Part shown: positions 10,602 to 22,709 of the stretch, in pieces
Numbering within the stretch: the first letter of the stretch is position 1
Layout of the letters: every line of letters begins with the position of its first letter
NCBI GenBank assembly: GCA_003254925.1
Contig: QANZ01005411.1
Span: 46,379-110,378, forward strand
DNA: 64,000 nt
Source of the DNA: Chamaecrista fasciculata
Taxonomy: Eukaryota > Streptophyta > Magnoliopsida > Fabales > Fabaceae
Direction of reading: 5' to 3'
Made by a program: the position numbers and the translations under genes
The notes under the pieces: model-generated
What the model was told of the DNA's origin: nothing
Database searches by the model: none
What the model saw: only the letters and a program-made list of their open reading frames with translations

Positions 10602-12991
10602 ATGCAGTGTCTTGAGACATTGAAGCACCTAATGGGCTACCCAGGCCCATCAGGCTTTGGTTCCAAGACCACTGCGGATCAAGTCATGGAGTCCTTTTGC
10701 TCCCATGAACATGATCTGTCCACCCTCACAGCAGTCATTACCGGAGCAACCTCGGGAATTGGAGCCGAAACGGCTCGAGTTCTGGCAAAACGAGGTGTCA
10801 GGCTCATTCTGCCGGCTAGATCTCTCAAGGCTGGTGAGGACACCAAAGCTCGGATACTCTCAGAGTCTCCACGCTCCCAAATCATGGTGATGCCACTTGA
10901 TCTTAGTTCTCTCCATTCTGTTACCACCTTTGCTTCCCAATTCCTATCTCTGGGTTTACCTCTCCATCTTCTCATGTATGTACATTGTATTATTCATCTA
11001 TATGTATATATATATATATATATACATTCACCTTTTCTTTAATTTCCACCTTTCTCTTAAACTTTTAATTATAGTTGTCAAGTTGTGTGTGTGAATGTAT
11101 GTATGTATTTGTAGAAACAATGCTGGAAAGTTTGCGCATCACCATGAAATCTCCCAAGATGGATTTGAGATGACCTTTGCCACTAATTATCTTGGTACGT
11201 ACATATATAACACAACCAAAGTAAATTGAAATCATATATATATGGTTGAATGTTCATTTTGGTCCATTTTCTTTGTCTCAAACTTCATTTTGGTCCATTA
11301 TCTATGCAACCTTGGGGCAACATAATCCTGTTGTAGGCTGATTCATTTCTTTTTTTGATTTTTGATGATGTGGCACCTATCATGACTTCTCTCTCTTATA
11401 CCCTGTCCTTTTCCCTCTCATATATGGCATTTTTGAATGACATAGATTTTGCTTTGGAGACCGTGACATGAATTTGAAAACTTCATTTATGATTAAATAT
11501 AATATTATTTTCCTTGTTATCTTTTAGAAAAAAAAATCATGTTATTAAAAAATTCCACAGAGGAGAAGGAAAAGGACAAGTAGGAGAGAAAAACCAAATC
11601 AAGTGCACATCATAAAAAAAAAAAAAAAGAAGAAAAGAGATGAAACTTAACAGTAGGACTATTTTGAACCACAACGAACTTTGAAGCAAAGATAATAGAC
11701 CAAAATGAACATTCAACTAATAGCTGGTTTTGATTTGATTAATGAATTGAAGTGGGATGGATGCAGGTCATTTTCTGTTGACAAAGTTGTTACTAGAGAG
11801 AATGGTGGAAACAGCAGAGAAGACAGGAGTTCAAGGAAGAATCGTCAATGTCTCCTCCAACATCCATGCTTGGTTTTCCGGTGACATCCTCCAATCTCTC
11901 GCTCTTATCACCTTTTCCAAAACGTACACTTTACATTTTCATTCATTCCATTCCATTTCATTTATGCCCTTCAATTCATTATATTCCCATCAACGTACAT
12001 AAATACATACATAATAATTAATCATTTCAGGCATTACGACGGCACACGTGCTTATGCTTTATCCAAGCTTGCCAACATCTTGCACACCCATCAACTTGCT
12101 CTCACTCTTCAGGTCCATCCATATCTCATTAATTCTCTCCTATATATCATCCCCTTCTTTCTTTTTTATTCAAAGTTTTATAAAATTGAGGGTGAGCCTT
12201 GGCGCAACTATAAGGTTGCTGCCGGGTGACCAAGAGCTCATATGTTTAAATCCTGAATACAACTTCTCTGCAAAATAGGGGTAAGGCTTGGTACATCTTG
12301 ACCTTCCCTTGATCCCACATCACATAATGGAAGTCTCGTGCATTGGGCTGCCCTTTTTTATTTATAAAATTAATAATAATAAAAAAAAGTGAATTTTGTG
12401 TTGTTTTGTGTTGTGTATGCAGCAAATGAAGGCCAACGTGACAGTGAATAGTGTTCATCCGGGGATCATCAAAACCAGACTCACCAGGGATCGTGAAGGC
12501 TGGCTTACAGGTATTTTGCTGCTTTAATATGCTACTTTTGCCTTAGCTTACAAATTAATTCTCTTAATTACTTGTTCTAATTCAAAAATATAAATTTTGA
12601 TTATGTATTTATTGCAGATATAGCTTTCTTTTTGGCTTCCAAACTCTTGAAGACCATTCCCCAGGTACCTAGCTAGCTAGGCCACATTTGTATTATACTG
12701 TATTATTAGTAAATATATAATTAATTATTACTTTTTAATTAGTTTGGATTTGAATGTATGCTTACTTAATTAGAACTGAAAATGTAGGGTGCTGCAACTA
12801 CATGTTATGTGGCAACACACCCAAGGTTGTTGAATGTGTCTGGAAAGTACTTTTCAGATTGCAATGAAGTTTCCACCTCAAAACTAGGATCCAGTTCAAC
12901 TCAAGCTGCAACTCTCTGTTGGGCTTCTCAATCCATGATCTCTATGGGTCCTAAATCTCTTCTTCATCTCCTCCAACACACCCAATTATGA
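10602..12991 (+). CDS. Short-chain dehydrogenase/reductase, TIC32-like (7 exons, 343 aa)
   Basis: A classical SDR NAD(P)-dependent oxidoreductase of the plant TIC32-like group. The founding member is an NADPH- and calmodulin-linked component at the chloroplast inner envelope; most paralogues have unknown substrates. Exons are 10602-10975, 11115-11194, 11767-11923, 12031-12112, 12423-12510, 12618-12664 and 12788-12991, all with GT-AG borders that keep one frame to TGA. Visible motifs are the cofactor-binding TGATSGIG at residues 47-54, NNAG at the exon 1/2 join, NVSS, and the catalytic YALSK (YxxxK), then HPGIIKTRLTRDREG and VNVSGKYF-type tail NVSGKYFSDCNE. Length fits the family (~315-340). 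The ATG at 10602 precedes the conserved LKHLMGYPGPSGFGS block. Introns contain a MITE (11244-11719) and a SINE (12188-12360). I cannot tell from sequence whether this protein is plastidial. Confidence 0.93.
11244..11719. mobile_element. ~475-bp MITE in intron 2 of the TIC32-like gene
   Basis: The left end GGTTGAATGTTCATTTTGGT is mirrored at the right by CCAAAATGAACATTCAACTA, followed inward by TTTCTTTGTCTCAAACTTC against GAACTTTGAAGCAAAGATAA. It has no coding capacity. It shares the TGTTCATTTTGGTCC motif with the larger element at 9221-9744 but is otherwise different. Confidence 0.8.
12188..12360 (+). mobile_element. Au-type SINE in intron 4 of the TIC32-like gene
   Basis: A tRNA-derived retroposon in sense orientation. 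The start GGTGAGCCTTGGCGCAACT and the end GGGCTGCCCTTTTTT match the widespread plant Au SINE, including its A-box-like head and the GGTAAGGCTTGGTACAT block. The B-box region (ATATGTTTAAATCCTG) is eroded from the usual GGTTCGAxCCC. An 11-bp direct repeat TTTATAAAATT flanks it at 12177-12187 and 12361-12371, as expected for LINE-mediated insertion. Confidence 0.85.
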
Positions 12992-13554
12992 ACTTTTCAT
13001 ATATATATATATATATATATGATTTTTTATTATTGTAGCTTGAACTAGTAGTCCATATACATGATACAAGTACTAGTAGTATATACTCACAAGTGGTTTT
13101 GCTAAAGTGTAAATTAAATTAGGCTACAGATTCAATACAGTACTGTTAGTATTGATTTCCAAGAAGGTTTAAGGTAGAACTTGATTGTGTGAGTTGTGGA
13201 GTTGTGGCAACATTACTATGTATAATTGCACAAGTAGCAAGTTCTGTTTTTTGAACTTTTGTTTTTCTGGGTCTAGTGAATGCATAAGTTCTAACTTCTA
13301 AGTGAACGGAAACAGAATTAACAACATTGGTAATTGGATGAAAATACCAGATGGCAAATGTAGCCATTTGAAGTTTCAGGTCAGACAATGGTATGCCCAA
13401 TTATAGTCCAACACATACGTGAGGCCACTGGCCCAAACGCTGACAAAAAGAAAAAAACTAACAGAAGAATGATAATATCATCCGTAACTAGTTCCTACAC
13501 TAGCTGACAAAGAGAATCTATGAGCTGTAAAAGTCCCAACTAGGAAATCAAAGC
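12992..13554. other. 3' flank of the TIC32-like gene, no further gene seen
   Basis: A (TA)n run just after the stop codon and an 84-codon antisense reading frame at 13146-13400 that shows no recognisable domain. The latter may be the downstream part of the copia relic that follows. Confidence 0.4.
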
Positions 13555-14345
13555 AGAGAACTTAGGACAATCTAGAGGCTTTGTAAGAGCATCCGCCAAC
13601 TGAGAATTTGAAGCAACAAATTGTGGATGAACAAAGCCCTTTTTATATTGTAAGGTAGCAATCTATCTCTATGTGTTTCGTCTGTTCATAAAACACAGGG
13701 TTGGCCACAATATGTAATTCTGCTTGGTTGTCACAGCATAAATCAGTGGGTTTAGGTACTGTAATCCACAGATTCTGCAGTATGTAGTCTATCCATTGCA
13801 ATTTACACACTGTCGATGCTAAACTACGATACTAAGCCTCTGCAGAGCTGTGGGCGACGATTACTTGTTTCTTAGTCTTCCAAGAAACTAATGAGCTAGT
13901 GTCCTAGGAAGACACAATATCCAGTGATTGAGAGCCTTCTAGTGGGACAATCAATCAAATCTGCATCACAATATGCAATAATCTTAAGCTATCCTACAAC
14001 AGGATAGAACAATCCTTTAGATAGATTGTTTTTAAGATAGCGTAGGACAAGAATGACAAGGAAATATTTTGCTTCTCCAAAATCCTTTATGGCAAATTGC
14101 TGATGTAGATAGGTCTTGATCTTGGCAATTTCTGTCAAAGAAGTACTAGCAACCAATTATACACAATCAAAACAGTGAACGCATCATGTGTAGAGAGAGT
14201 AAAAAAGCAATGATCATAGTTGGATTGAATAAAATCAATTGTATGAAGTCTCTTGGTGAGTTCAAGATTCCATTGTACTGTCTACAGGCTTGTTTAAGCC
14301 CATATAAGCTGTGGTTGAACTTACAGGCTTGTTTAGGATAGGAAT
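13555..14345 (-). pseudogene. Degraded Ty1/copia reverse transcriptase-RNase H
   Basis: Reading the minus strand, recognisable copia pol segments appear in the proper order: SLYGLKQA near 14280, IKDFGEAKYFL near 14080, the RNase H block SWKTKKQVIVAHSSAEA near 13850, then CDNQAELHIVANPVFYEQTK and finally QLADALTKPL near 13580. The segments are separated by stops and frame breaks. It differs from the Sirevirus further right, whose equivalents read KQTSVALSTAEAEY and so on, so it is a separate, older copia lineage. No LTRs could be assigned. Confidence 0.85.
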
Positions 14346-16351
14346 TGGATATATAGTAGGAAAACAAAACAGCGAGTTCCAACTTTCAAAATATCAGTAC
14401 AGTGTCTCATTTCTTAGAAAGTATTGTATTACTAGAGTAGTATCGATCAATCACTGAGAAATTCTTTCTTATGTTATTATAATGATAACTGCTATTGGCT
14501 AATTGAAGATGGTCATGATGAAGTCATTTGGGTTGTTCAATATTGTTTCATAGGGTGCATGTGTGGTTCAGAGAGAAAAGTTTGCTCAGTTTAAACTTTA
14601 AACATTTATTCCAAGGTTGTCAAACCTCAGAGTTTAAGCAAACTCATGATGCGAGGGTAAAGTCTGATTGTAAATTATACTAAACTCGTCTACTTATGTA
14701 AGTAATGATATAGCTGTCACTGTTTGTAAATTTAAATACAGTGAAAAATTATTCATTTCCCATACATATCCAAATCCAAGAACTATTAGATAATATATAA
14801 AATTAATTTAGAACTTCATCTAATCATACATAAACATAATACATTTAATTCATATTTATCAGAAGCCACATTCTTATACGATACTTCACTGAAAGCCCAG
14901 AGGTTTATAACTAAGCATAATACAAGCTTATTAAGCCAAACCCCAAAACTAGCCTAAGTCTTAATTTCAACTTATTGGCATCCAAGAAGGAAGGAAGACA
15001 CCTTCTAGAAATGATGGAAAGAAGTAGCTTTCAAGCCAACAACAAAAGGAAGAAACTTTAGACTTTGGAATAGTACCAACACTAGTGAGTCTAGTTTCAA
15101 AAAAATAAATAGTACCAAAATTAGTTAAGCTCACAAGTTCACTTCGAGTTTGAGGCTAATTTTAGCAAAAAATAGTTAGCTAGAATTGGGAGGGTAAAGT
15201 CACCTAGTTCATAAGTTTACAAGTTAAAAATTGATTTTGACGAGCATGATATATTTATGCTGTGATAAGTGAAAATGGGTGTTAAATTATCAATCATTTC
15301 TCTGTAAAACCATTTATTATTGTCATATGACTATGGTAATTTGGAGAGATTTTAATCATAGTTGGAAATTGGATATTGAAGCTGTGTGGAAAATTGCTTG
15401 GGGCAATGCTGTTAGTGTTCTCTGAGAATTTTATATAGGACCATATTTGATATCCTTTTTATGACTGCTTCTAAGTTCTAAATGTCTTCCCAAACATGGA
15501 TATCATCTGAGATATCAAAACAGACAGAAAATTCTACCAAACTATTGATAGTAAGATACTGTAGGAATTGAAAATGGGCCAATTAATCCAACCTTGGTGG
15601 ATTGGACCAGAACTCATTTATGTTGGGATCCCACATGTAAATTGTGTGAACTTTTAGGTTTACAAATGTGATTTTATCCTTTTATTCAAATTAATGTGTA
15701 GTCAATTGGGGTAGTTCTCTTAAGTGAAAAATATGATTTTTTTTTCTAATTAGAGGAAACCCACCAAAGCAACTTCCCTCTCTTCTCTCTTCCTCCCATG
15801 TGTTCATTTGTTGTGTGTCCGTAGATCCGTGTTCAACCTCTTAGCCGGATTTCAAGTATGCCCGAAACCCTTTAGATACAATGATACCCAATTAGCTTCT
15901 GAGATGAAGACAAAAGGGCAAGGCAGTTTCTTCTCCCAGAGTACTACTATATATATATATATATGTCTATGGAGTTGCCAAAATGACTCTCATTTGTCCA
16001 CTGTTGTTATTTTTCTTTTTAAAGGTTTGTTGTTCAGAAATTAAACATGGGTCAAGTGGGATGAGTTGGTGGAAATACAAGTTAATTAACTTTTTTATTT
16101 GAACTTTTTACATGTGTTTGAAGAAGATAGAAGATTTACCTCACAGTCACAGTAGGTTCTCAGTTGATTGTTCTTGTCATCACTGCATATATTTCATGCT
16201 AGGAAGCATGGAAATGGTATAATTAAGACATGATGATACACATCCTATCCTGTGGTTGGACAATGCATATGTAGTGTTGACATATATCATAAGTGATAAG
16301 GTTCTAAATCAGTGCTAATGTATGTGCTATTGTTGAGCTCTTTAATATAAA
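14346..16351. other. Intergenic, no gene recognised
   Basis: AT-rich sequence without a convincing ORF. Around 15632 the string TGTTGGGATCCCACAT resembles the start of some copia LTRs, but no partner end was found. A short (TA)n run lies at 15948-15963. Confidence 0.4.
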
Positions 16352-16806
16352 GCTTTGGTCAAAGCGCATTTTTGATCTCATAACTTTTTCTCAGGTTTCA
16401 ATTTGGTCCCATAAATTTTTTTGTTATATTTTTGATCCCATATCTTTTACTCAAGTTGAAGATTTGGTCCTCTGTTGCACATTTGATCCCATATCTTTGG
16501 ATTAGATTGCAGAATTGGTCTCATATCTTTTCGTTAGGTTGGAGAATTAGCTTCATATCTTTGGATCAGGTGCAAAATTAGTCTTATATCTTTGAGTCAA
16601 GTAGGATTGACGGTAGAATTTTGGCAAAGATATAGAACCAATTTTGCAACCTGATAAAAAAAAAATATGAGACCAAGAGTGATACGAGACCAAATCTGCA
16701 ATCTGAGCAAAAAATATGAGACTAAAAATGCAAAAAAAAAAAAAATTATAGGACCAAATTAAGACTTGAACAAAAGTTATGGGACCAAAAGGACACTTAG
16801 ACCTAA
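16352..16806. mobile_element. Family-B MITE ('ttggtcc' foldback), copy 1
   Basis: The left arm with TTTCAATTTGGTCCCATAAA is mirrored at the right by ATAGGACCAAATTAAGACTT, and both halves contain several tandem blocks of the form CATATCTTT...TTGGTC. It has no coding capacity. Related elements are at 21120-21448 and, truncated, at 45119-45215. Confidence 0.7.
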
Positions 16807-18412
16807 AATTTTTTTAAAAAAATCTGTGAGAATATGAGAAATAGAGATGAGAAGAGATATCATTGCTAGCTGCAATGATTAAAGAAAAAAAATAGTATTT
16901 ATCATAACAAGGATAGAGATGAAGGAGACACCCTTTGTCCTCGACCCACATAAAGTACTATTTCTTTGTATATATAAATATATGTTAGAACAATATATAT
17001 ATCCATACACACAACTTTATTAACCACACTATACATATCCCCATTCCTTTCCATTATTTTCTTTGCAACTTTTTTTTTGGCCTGAATTTTCTTTGCGACT
17101 TGCAAAGCTTTAATTTTGTTATTTTCTTCAATGATTTAATTATTGAATATGTTTTCTTACTTCTACAATATGTGTATATCAATTTTGATCTTGATAACAG
17201 CCAATTATTGACAAAATGGATTATCATTTTTTTTTTATATTAAAAGATTGTTTTATGGAAAGTTAGAACTGTCAAGGGTGCTAACGATTTCCATCATGGA
17301 AATATTTTGAAATTTGTACTTTTATTTAAAAATGAATGTAGAATTTTTTTTAATAACCTTACATAAATCTTGATCGAATAATGATCTAATAATAGAGAGC
17401 TAAAAACTTGCCTAATTAACACTGTCGATCAAACACTTCATTACGTGAAATCAACCATCTCATAAGAAAAAGAGATTTTGCTGACAAAATATATAATTCC
17501 ACCGAAAAGTTCAGATATGAGAAATCTTGGTGATTTCTTTTGGAGGTAAAGAAATCTTTTTGATTGTCAATCAGCAGTCACATGCTCATGTTCCAATTCA
17601 AATTATAATTTTTTTTAAAAAAATATTGACCCCTTAATAAATAATGAATAAAGAAGATTGAAGAGTTAGAAAGTCAATGATATGCTAAAGACATAAGAAT
17701 GCAGATTTTGATTTTAGAGAGAATATGAGGGTCTTTATGTATATGGCTTTTCCGTATTCAAAAAGAGTTAGAGAAAGAAAAAACAAATTTCCTCTTGAAG
17801 ATTCTCCATACTTATGATCAATTTGGCCCTTAAGATTTCTAAGAGGACAAGCAATTCAATATCAATAATAAAAAATATTGCCAAAAATGGCATATGAGAT
17901 GTTACTTCATCATGCACCAAATATTATAATGATTTAACCCTGAGAAATTCTAAAAATATCATAATATAAGATTAAAATATTAAAATATTAAAATCACAGT
18001 ACATTAAATGCTAGCTCTTAATTAATATTTGTTAGTTAACTATGTACCATATAAATTAATTATTTTCTTCATTGACCTCTAATCAACATATATACTAAAT
18101 AATATCAAGAAGAATTCACAACATTGTATATATTATGCAAGGGCATGGTGTGATATATATATATATATATATATTCTAATGAGTGGGCACACCTCAATAG
18201 TTACATTTAATAATGAACAAAAGGGTCAAATGAAATCATAATTTAGAAATCAAATATTATATTTGGTAAAATAAAACACAGCACCTTCTGTTGCTTGTTC
18301 TTTAATTCAAGAATCAACCTAGAAGATCCTGATGATTCTGGATGAAATCTGTGGGATCTCTTTTTCCCTCACTCTTTTTTTCAAAAATGAGGATTTTGTA
18401 TCTTCTTCATCA
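16807..18412. other. Intergenic 5' flank of the response regulator
   Basis: AT-rich, with TA repeats at 16966-17000 and 18150-18172. No coding region, transposon terminus or RNA gene was recognised. Confidence 0.45.
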
Positions 18413-18424
18413 TTATATTTATAG
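18413..18424 (+). promoter_or_regulatory. Possible TATA box of the response-regulator gene
   Basis: TTATATTTATAG lies 108 bp before the ATG at 18532 and is followed by a CT-rich leader (18460-18515), a common plant core-promoter arrangement. This is a candidate only. Confidence 0.35.
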
Positions 18425-18531
18425 GTTCCTCTTTTTAAAATGTACCATTCTCATTCTTCTTATTCAGATCTCTTAGTTCTCTTTTCTTTCTTTCTCTTCT
18501 TTCTTTTTCTGTTACCATCTTCAAAGTTATA

Positions 18532-19583
18532 ATGGAAGCAGAAGCACACTTTCATGTATTGGCTGTTGATGATAGTCAAATTGATAGAATGTTGATTGAG
18601 AGGCTCCTCAAAACATCATCTTATCATGGTATATATACTTGTGTAGCTTTCTGTTTTTTTTTTAAACTATAAATTTAGATCATAGAAACTTCATATGAGC
18701 ACAAAATTGTTAAAGTTGGGTACTCTGATACTTATTTTGTAACCAAAAGTTAAACTATGAGCAAAAAATTTTTGAAGGAGAGTATTTTGTTTCTTTTCTT
18801 TTTTTCTTTTCTTTTTGGTTGCAATGACGAGTTTAGATTGTATTAACAATTATATTTGGTTTGTCACAGTGACTGTAGTGGATTCTGGAAGCAAGGCTTT
18901 GAAATTTCTGGGTTTGCAAGAAGATGAGCAGAGGAATTTAGAACCTTCCATTATTGCTGCAGAAACCCATCAGGTTCATTTCTTTATTGATACATAAATT
19001 TGGCTTCTTTTTTTATTTTTTATGTTTGGATGAATCTGATTTGATCTTTGATCTTAATTCATGCAGGATGTTGAAGTAAACTTGATCATCACAGATTATT
19101 GTATGCCAGGAATGACAGGCTATGATTTGATGAGAAAAGTCAAGGTAGGATGATGAGATTTTTTAAAAAGATTGAAAAATAAAATTTAGAGCTTTCTTCA
19201 TGAAATTTTGATCTAATTTATATGGGCAATCTTTAACTATTTATCTGTATTTTCTTTTTGTGGTTTGATGTTAGAAAATAAATGAAAGTTCTTTCATTTG
19301 CAGGAATCTAAATCTCTTAAAGACATACCAGTTGTGATTATGTCCTCAGAGAATGAACCATCAAGAATCAACAGGTGAGAGAAAATTCATATATTAATTA
19401 TTAATTACCCAAACAAGTATCTTTAAAAAAAATACTGAGATTAATTTTGTTTGGATCAGATGCTTAGAAGAAGGAGCTGAAGAATTCTTTTTGAAACCAG
19501 TTCAACAATCAGATGTAAACAGGCTTAAGCCTCATTTGTTGAGATCAAAAATCAAAGAGGAAGACCAAAAGGAAGGCCATTGA
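18532..19583 (+). CDS. Type-A cytokinin response regulator, ARR8/ARR9-like (5 exons, 157 aa)
   Basis: A single receiver domain with almost no C-terminal tail, as in type-A response regulators, which take a phosphoryl group from histidine phosphotransfer proteins and dampen cytokinin signalling. Exons are 18532-18628, 18870-18973, 19067-19144, 19304-19374 and 19460-19583. Phases join cleanly to a TGA. Conserved receiver residues are present: the acidic pair D13-D14 (LAVDDS), the phospho-acceptor D77 in [15 protein letters not shown], the VVIMSSEN switch region and K129 in EEFFLKPV. The insert between the second helix and DYCMPG ([19 protein letters not shown]) is typical of the ARR8/ARR9 branch. 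Only about 20 residues follow the domain, so there is no GARP DNA-binding domain and a type-B identity is excluded. It converges with the F-box/SNF2 gene on the other strand. Confidence 0.93.
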
Positions 19584-20000
19584 AGAAAACCAAGACAAAA
19601 AAAAAAAAAAAANTTGCCAAACCATTGAAGACTGTGTTGGTTCTTTTAAATATGACCTTAATGTGAAAAAAAGCCAAATTAAAATATGAATAAAATTTAG
19701 TTATTTTATATTTTCCAAGTAATTTTATTCTGATATTATATATGGATGCCTTTTACAATAAAAATTTGAAATATACAGGTTGAATATATTGTAAAAATTT
19801 AGTCCTTTTCGACTTAACTCCCGTTAATTGATATTATTTTGTTTTATCAATTACTCTTTATTTGTGTTGAAGTTTTATTTTTTTTTTCAATTTTTGGGTA
19901 GATGAAAATTTAACTATTTATTTTTTGGTTGAAGTTTTATTAATTACTCTATAATATATTATTTAAAATAAAGATAGCTTTATATATATATATATTTATA
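19584..20000. other. 3' flank of the response regulator
   Basis: A poly-A tract with a single ambiguous base (19613) is followed by AT-rich sequence. Nothing else was seen. Confidence 0.5.
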
Positions 20001-20506
20001 AGAGGAAACTTACTATTTGGTCCTTTCTTTTTCACAGTTTCAACTATTTGGTCCCTGCATTTTTGAAATAGACTATTTGGCCTCTCATTTATTATAATTG
20101 TCAACTATTTAATCCCTCATTTATTATAATCGTCAACTATCAGACGTTAAATGCTTACATGACATCGTCAAATGCCACTTTAGTATATTAATCATCTAAA
20201 CCAACTGAAGGGACTAACAAACACAATTAAACCGATTTAAAATTAAGTTAGAGTCAAATATTTGTAGTACACGTGAAGCTTTCACAAAGCATAAATTATT
20301 AAATTATTCCCAAATCTCAAACCATAGGTGGTTCCAAATAGTTAAATATGTGACATTTAACGTGTTGCATGTGCACTTAATGGCCATGTTATCAGTGTTG
20401 GTAACGGAGATATGCTACAGGGACTAACAAGTTGACATTTGTAATTTTTGAGGGACCAAATAGTTGAATCTGTGAAAATAGAGGGACCAAATAGTAAGTT
20501 TCCTCT
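20001..20506. mobile_element. ~505-bp MITE with AGAGGAAACTTAC ends
   Basis: The first bases AGAGGAAACTTACTATTTGG are exactly mirrored by CCAAATAGTAAGTTTCCTCT at the right end. The similarity continues inward through the TTTCAACTATTTGGTCCC block. TA-rich DNA on both sides obscures the target duplication. No ORF of its own is present; the 62-codon antisense frame is a shadow of the repeat. Confidence 0.82.
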
Positions 20507-21119
20507 ATATATAACAAGGAACAATATTATAGGGAAAAGACACACAAACCTGGAGAATAGAAGTGAACCATACCCAACCGAGTATGAAAAATTAAATTAT
20601 ATTGAGTAGAGTGTTTGGATTAGATTTGTAGAAGTAAATTTTTAGGAGTAAAATTATTCAAATAAGTATGTAAAGATTGTTGGTGGTAGATAGAAGGGTA
20701 TGAAAATTGATAAATTATATATGGGAAGAAATGGAAGAAAAATTACTTTTTGACTTTTTGGATTTGTGAAATAATTTGAATTGTTTGGATTAGATTATTA
20801 AAAAGTAGATTATTAATGATGAGAATTTTTGCATTTGGAATGGTAATAATTTAGATTTTTTAAAAGCTCTAATTTAGAATTTTTTTTCTAAATTATTTGG
20901 ATAGCTTATTTCACTTATACATACTATAATTATAATTATCGAATATTGCCTAGATAATTTTGTATGATGACATTTACTTTTTAGTCTCTCATTCTGTATT
21001 GATTGAACAGATTAGCCACTAAAAAAATGAGTTGATTGGTTCATATGATATTAAAATTATGAACGATTTGGTCATTGGGTTAAAATAACAATCATTATCC
21101 ATATGCTTCTCTCTCTCCC
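20507..21119. other. Intergenic with a possible small element at ~20607-20905
   Basis: A GTGTTTGGATTAGATT start and the internal string TTTTTGACTTTTTGGATT resemble the head and interior of the PIF/Harbinger-like element at 31031-32461. No matching right terminus could be fixed. Confidence 0.3.
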
Positions 21120-21448
21120 AAGTCTTTTTTTTGTTGCATTTTTTATCTCATATTTTTAGGTCATGTCTCAATTTGATCTCATATCTTTTTTTGTTGCAGA
21201 TTTGGTCCTATATCTTTGTGTTTATTGCAAAATTGATCATAAATCTTTAGGTCAAATGCAAAATGATTGATCATTTTGTAAGGATAGGAGACCAATTTTG
21301 CAACCTAACTAAAAGATACGAGACTAAACATGATATGGAACAAAATTGGGACCTTTTGCAAAGATATGATACCAAAAGTGTAAGAGAAAAAGATACAAGA
21401 TCAAATTGGAAATTTAGCAAAAGATATAAGACCAAATTTACAATTTAA
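21120..21448. mobile_element. Family-B MITE, copy 2
   Basis: The left half has repeated TTGATCTCATATCTTT/TTTGGTCCTATATCTTT blocks and the right half has the mirror-image AAAGATATGATACCAAAAG and AAAGATATAAGACCAAAT. The organisation is as in 16352-16806, with diverged ends. Confidence 0.6.
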
Positions 21449-22709
21449 TTAAAATAAAATAAAATAAAAATACACTGATATTTTATAGAAAATATATAAA
21501 AGTTTTATAATATTTTAAAAGTAGCCAAAATTTTTATAAAATAGAAATAGGTCCGGTACGGATACCACTCTATTTTGAAAAGTATTTGTGGTTCCTAGCC
21601 AGAGTGGAAAACACAAGTAAGGCAAGAACGGGAATGAAAGGTTGGATTAGAAAGAAGAAGTAACGGGTAATTAGGAGTAATAAATGAATGCAGGAAAAGA
21701 GCAATGACAAGAAAATGGAGTTGCAGAAAAGGCATACTAGAATGGAAGCCCTAGCTCAACCTCAAATCGAAACCCTAGCTTTCTTGTTCTATCAAAAGAC
21801 GGTCCATTTTCTGATTCCTTCAGCCCCATTCATAAGACTTGTAAAACAGACTACGAATAATTAAAATCAAAATAAATGTGTTCTGAGAAATGAAATCAGA
21901 TAATTAAAATAGACTAAGAAGGACGGAAGATTTAGCCTGGCAAATAATGATACATTATAACCGATGGTTTGGCAACAACACTAAGATAGGCATACCATTG
22001 CACCTAAACACTAGGAGTGTGAAAAATAATTAAATCGTCGCTAATTGATTAGAGAAAAAAAATCTTGACTTGTTTCCTTCCAAGTCACCTAAAAAAACCT
22101 AGAATTTATCCTTTACAAAAGAATATGCAGCCCCTGCATTCTTTCATTAAGCAGCGGACTGACAAAAATGATGTTGCAATTGGCCAATTGCTCAATAGTT
22201 CTTTACAAAAGAATAGTGCATGACACCCCATTTGCTAATTGAACCAAATCAGGTCATTCCTATTCCAATAATACTACTTGTAAGACTACATTCAAAAGCC
22301 ACATTGATAGTCAAAATCATGCCTCAAAACAATTGGCAGGTGTGCAGGATGTTCATGCTTGAATCAAGTTGTCAGTTCTTAAATATGGCCGGTCAAACTC
22401 CTGAAGAAAATGGAAAAGAATTAGTAGAGACTTAACAAGCAAAAATGGTAAAGCTTAACGATAGAAGTAAGGAAATAATACATGCAGACATTCGGTATGA
22501 AGTTCCTATCTGAGAAACCAGTAAATAAATAACAATAGAAAACAATACTTCTTATACTCACAAGTCACCAGCAATAATAAGAACCAACTGTCACTGAAGA
22601 TAATACAAAGAATGTGGTACAATTGATCAACTGTATAAGTTACGGCAAATACCACTTGCTTTTTTTTAAAAAAAAAAATTCAACAAGACATTACCCAACC
22701 ACCAAATAG
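21449..22709. other. Convergent intergenic region / 3' flank of the F-box/SNF2 gene
   Basis: Unique-looking AT-rich sequence. The 71-codon frame at 22220-22435 shows no domain. Part of it is likely 3' UTR of the minus-strand gene. Confidence 0.4.

Noticed and set aside
15632..15660. A copia LTR start (TGTTGGGATCCCACAT)
   Set aside because: No matching CA end, polypurine tract or second copy is present nearby.
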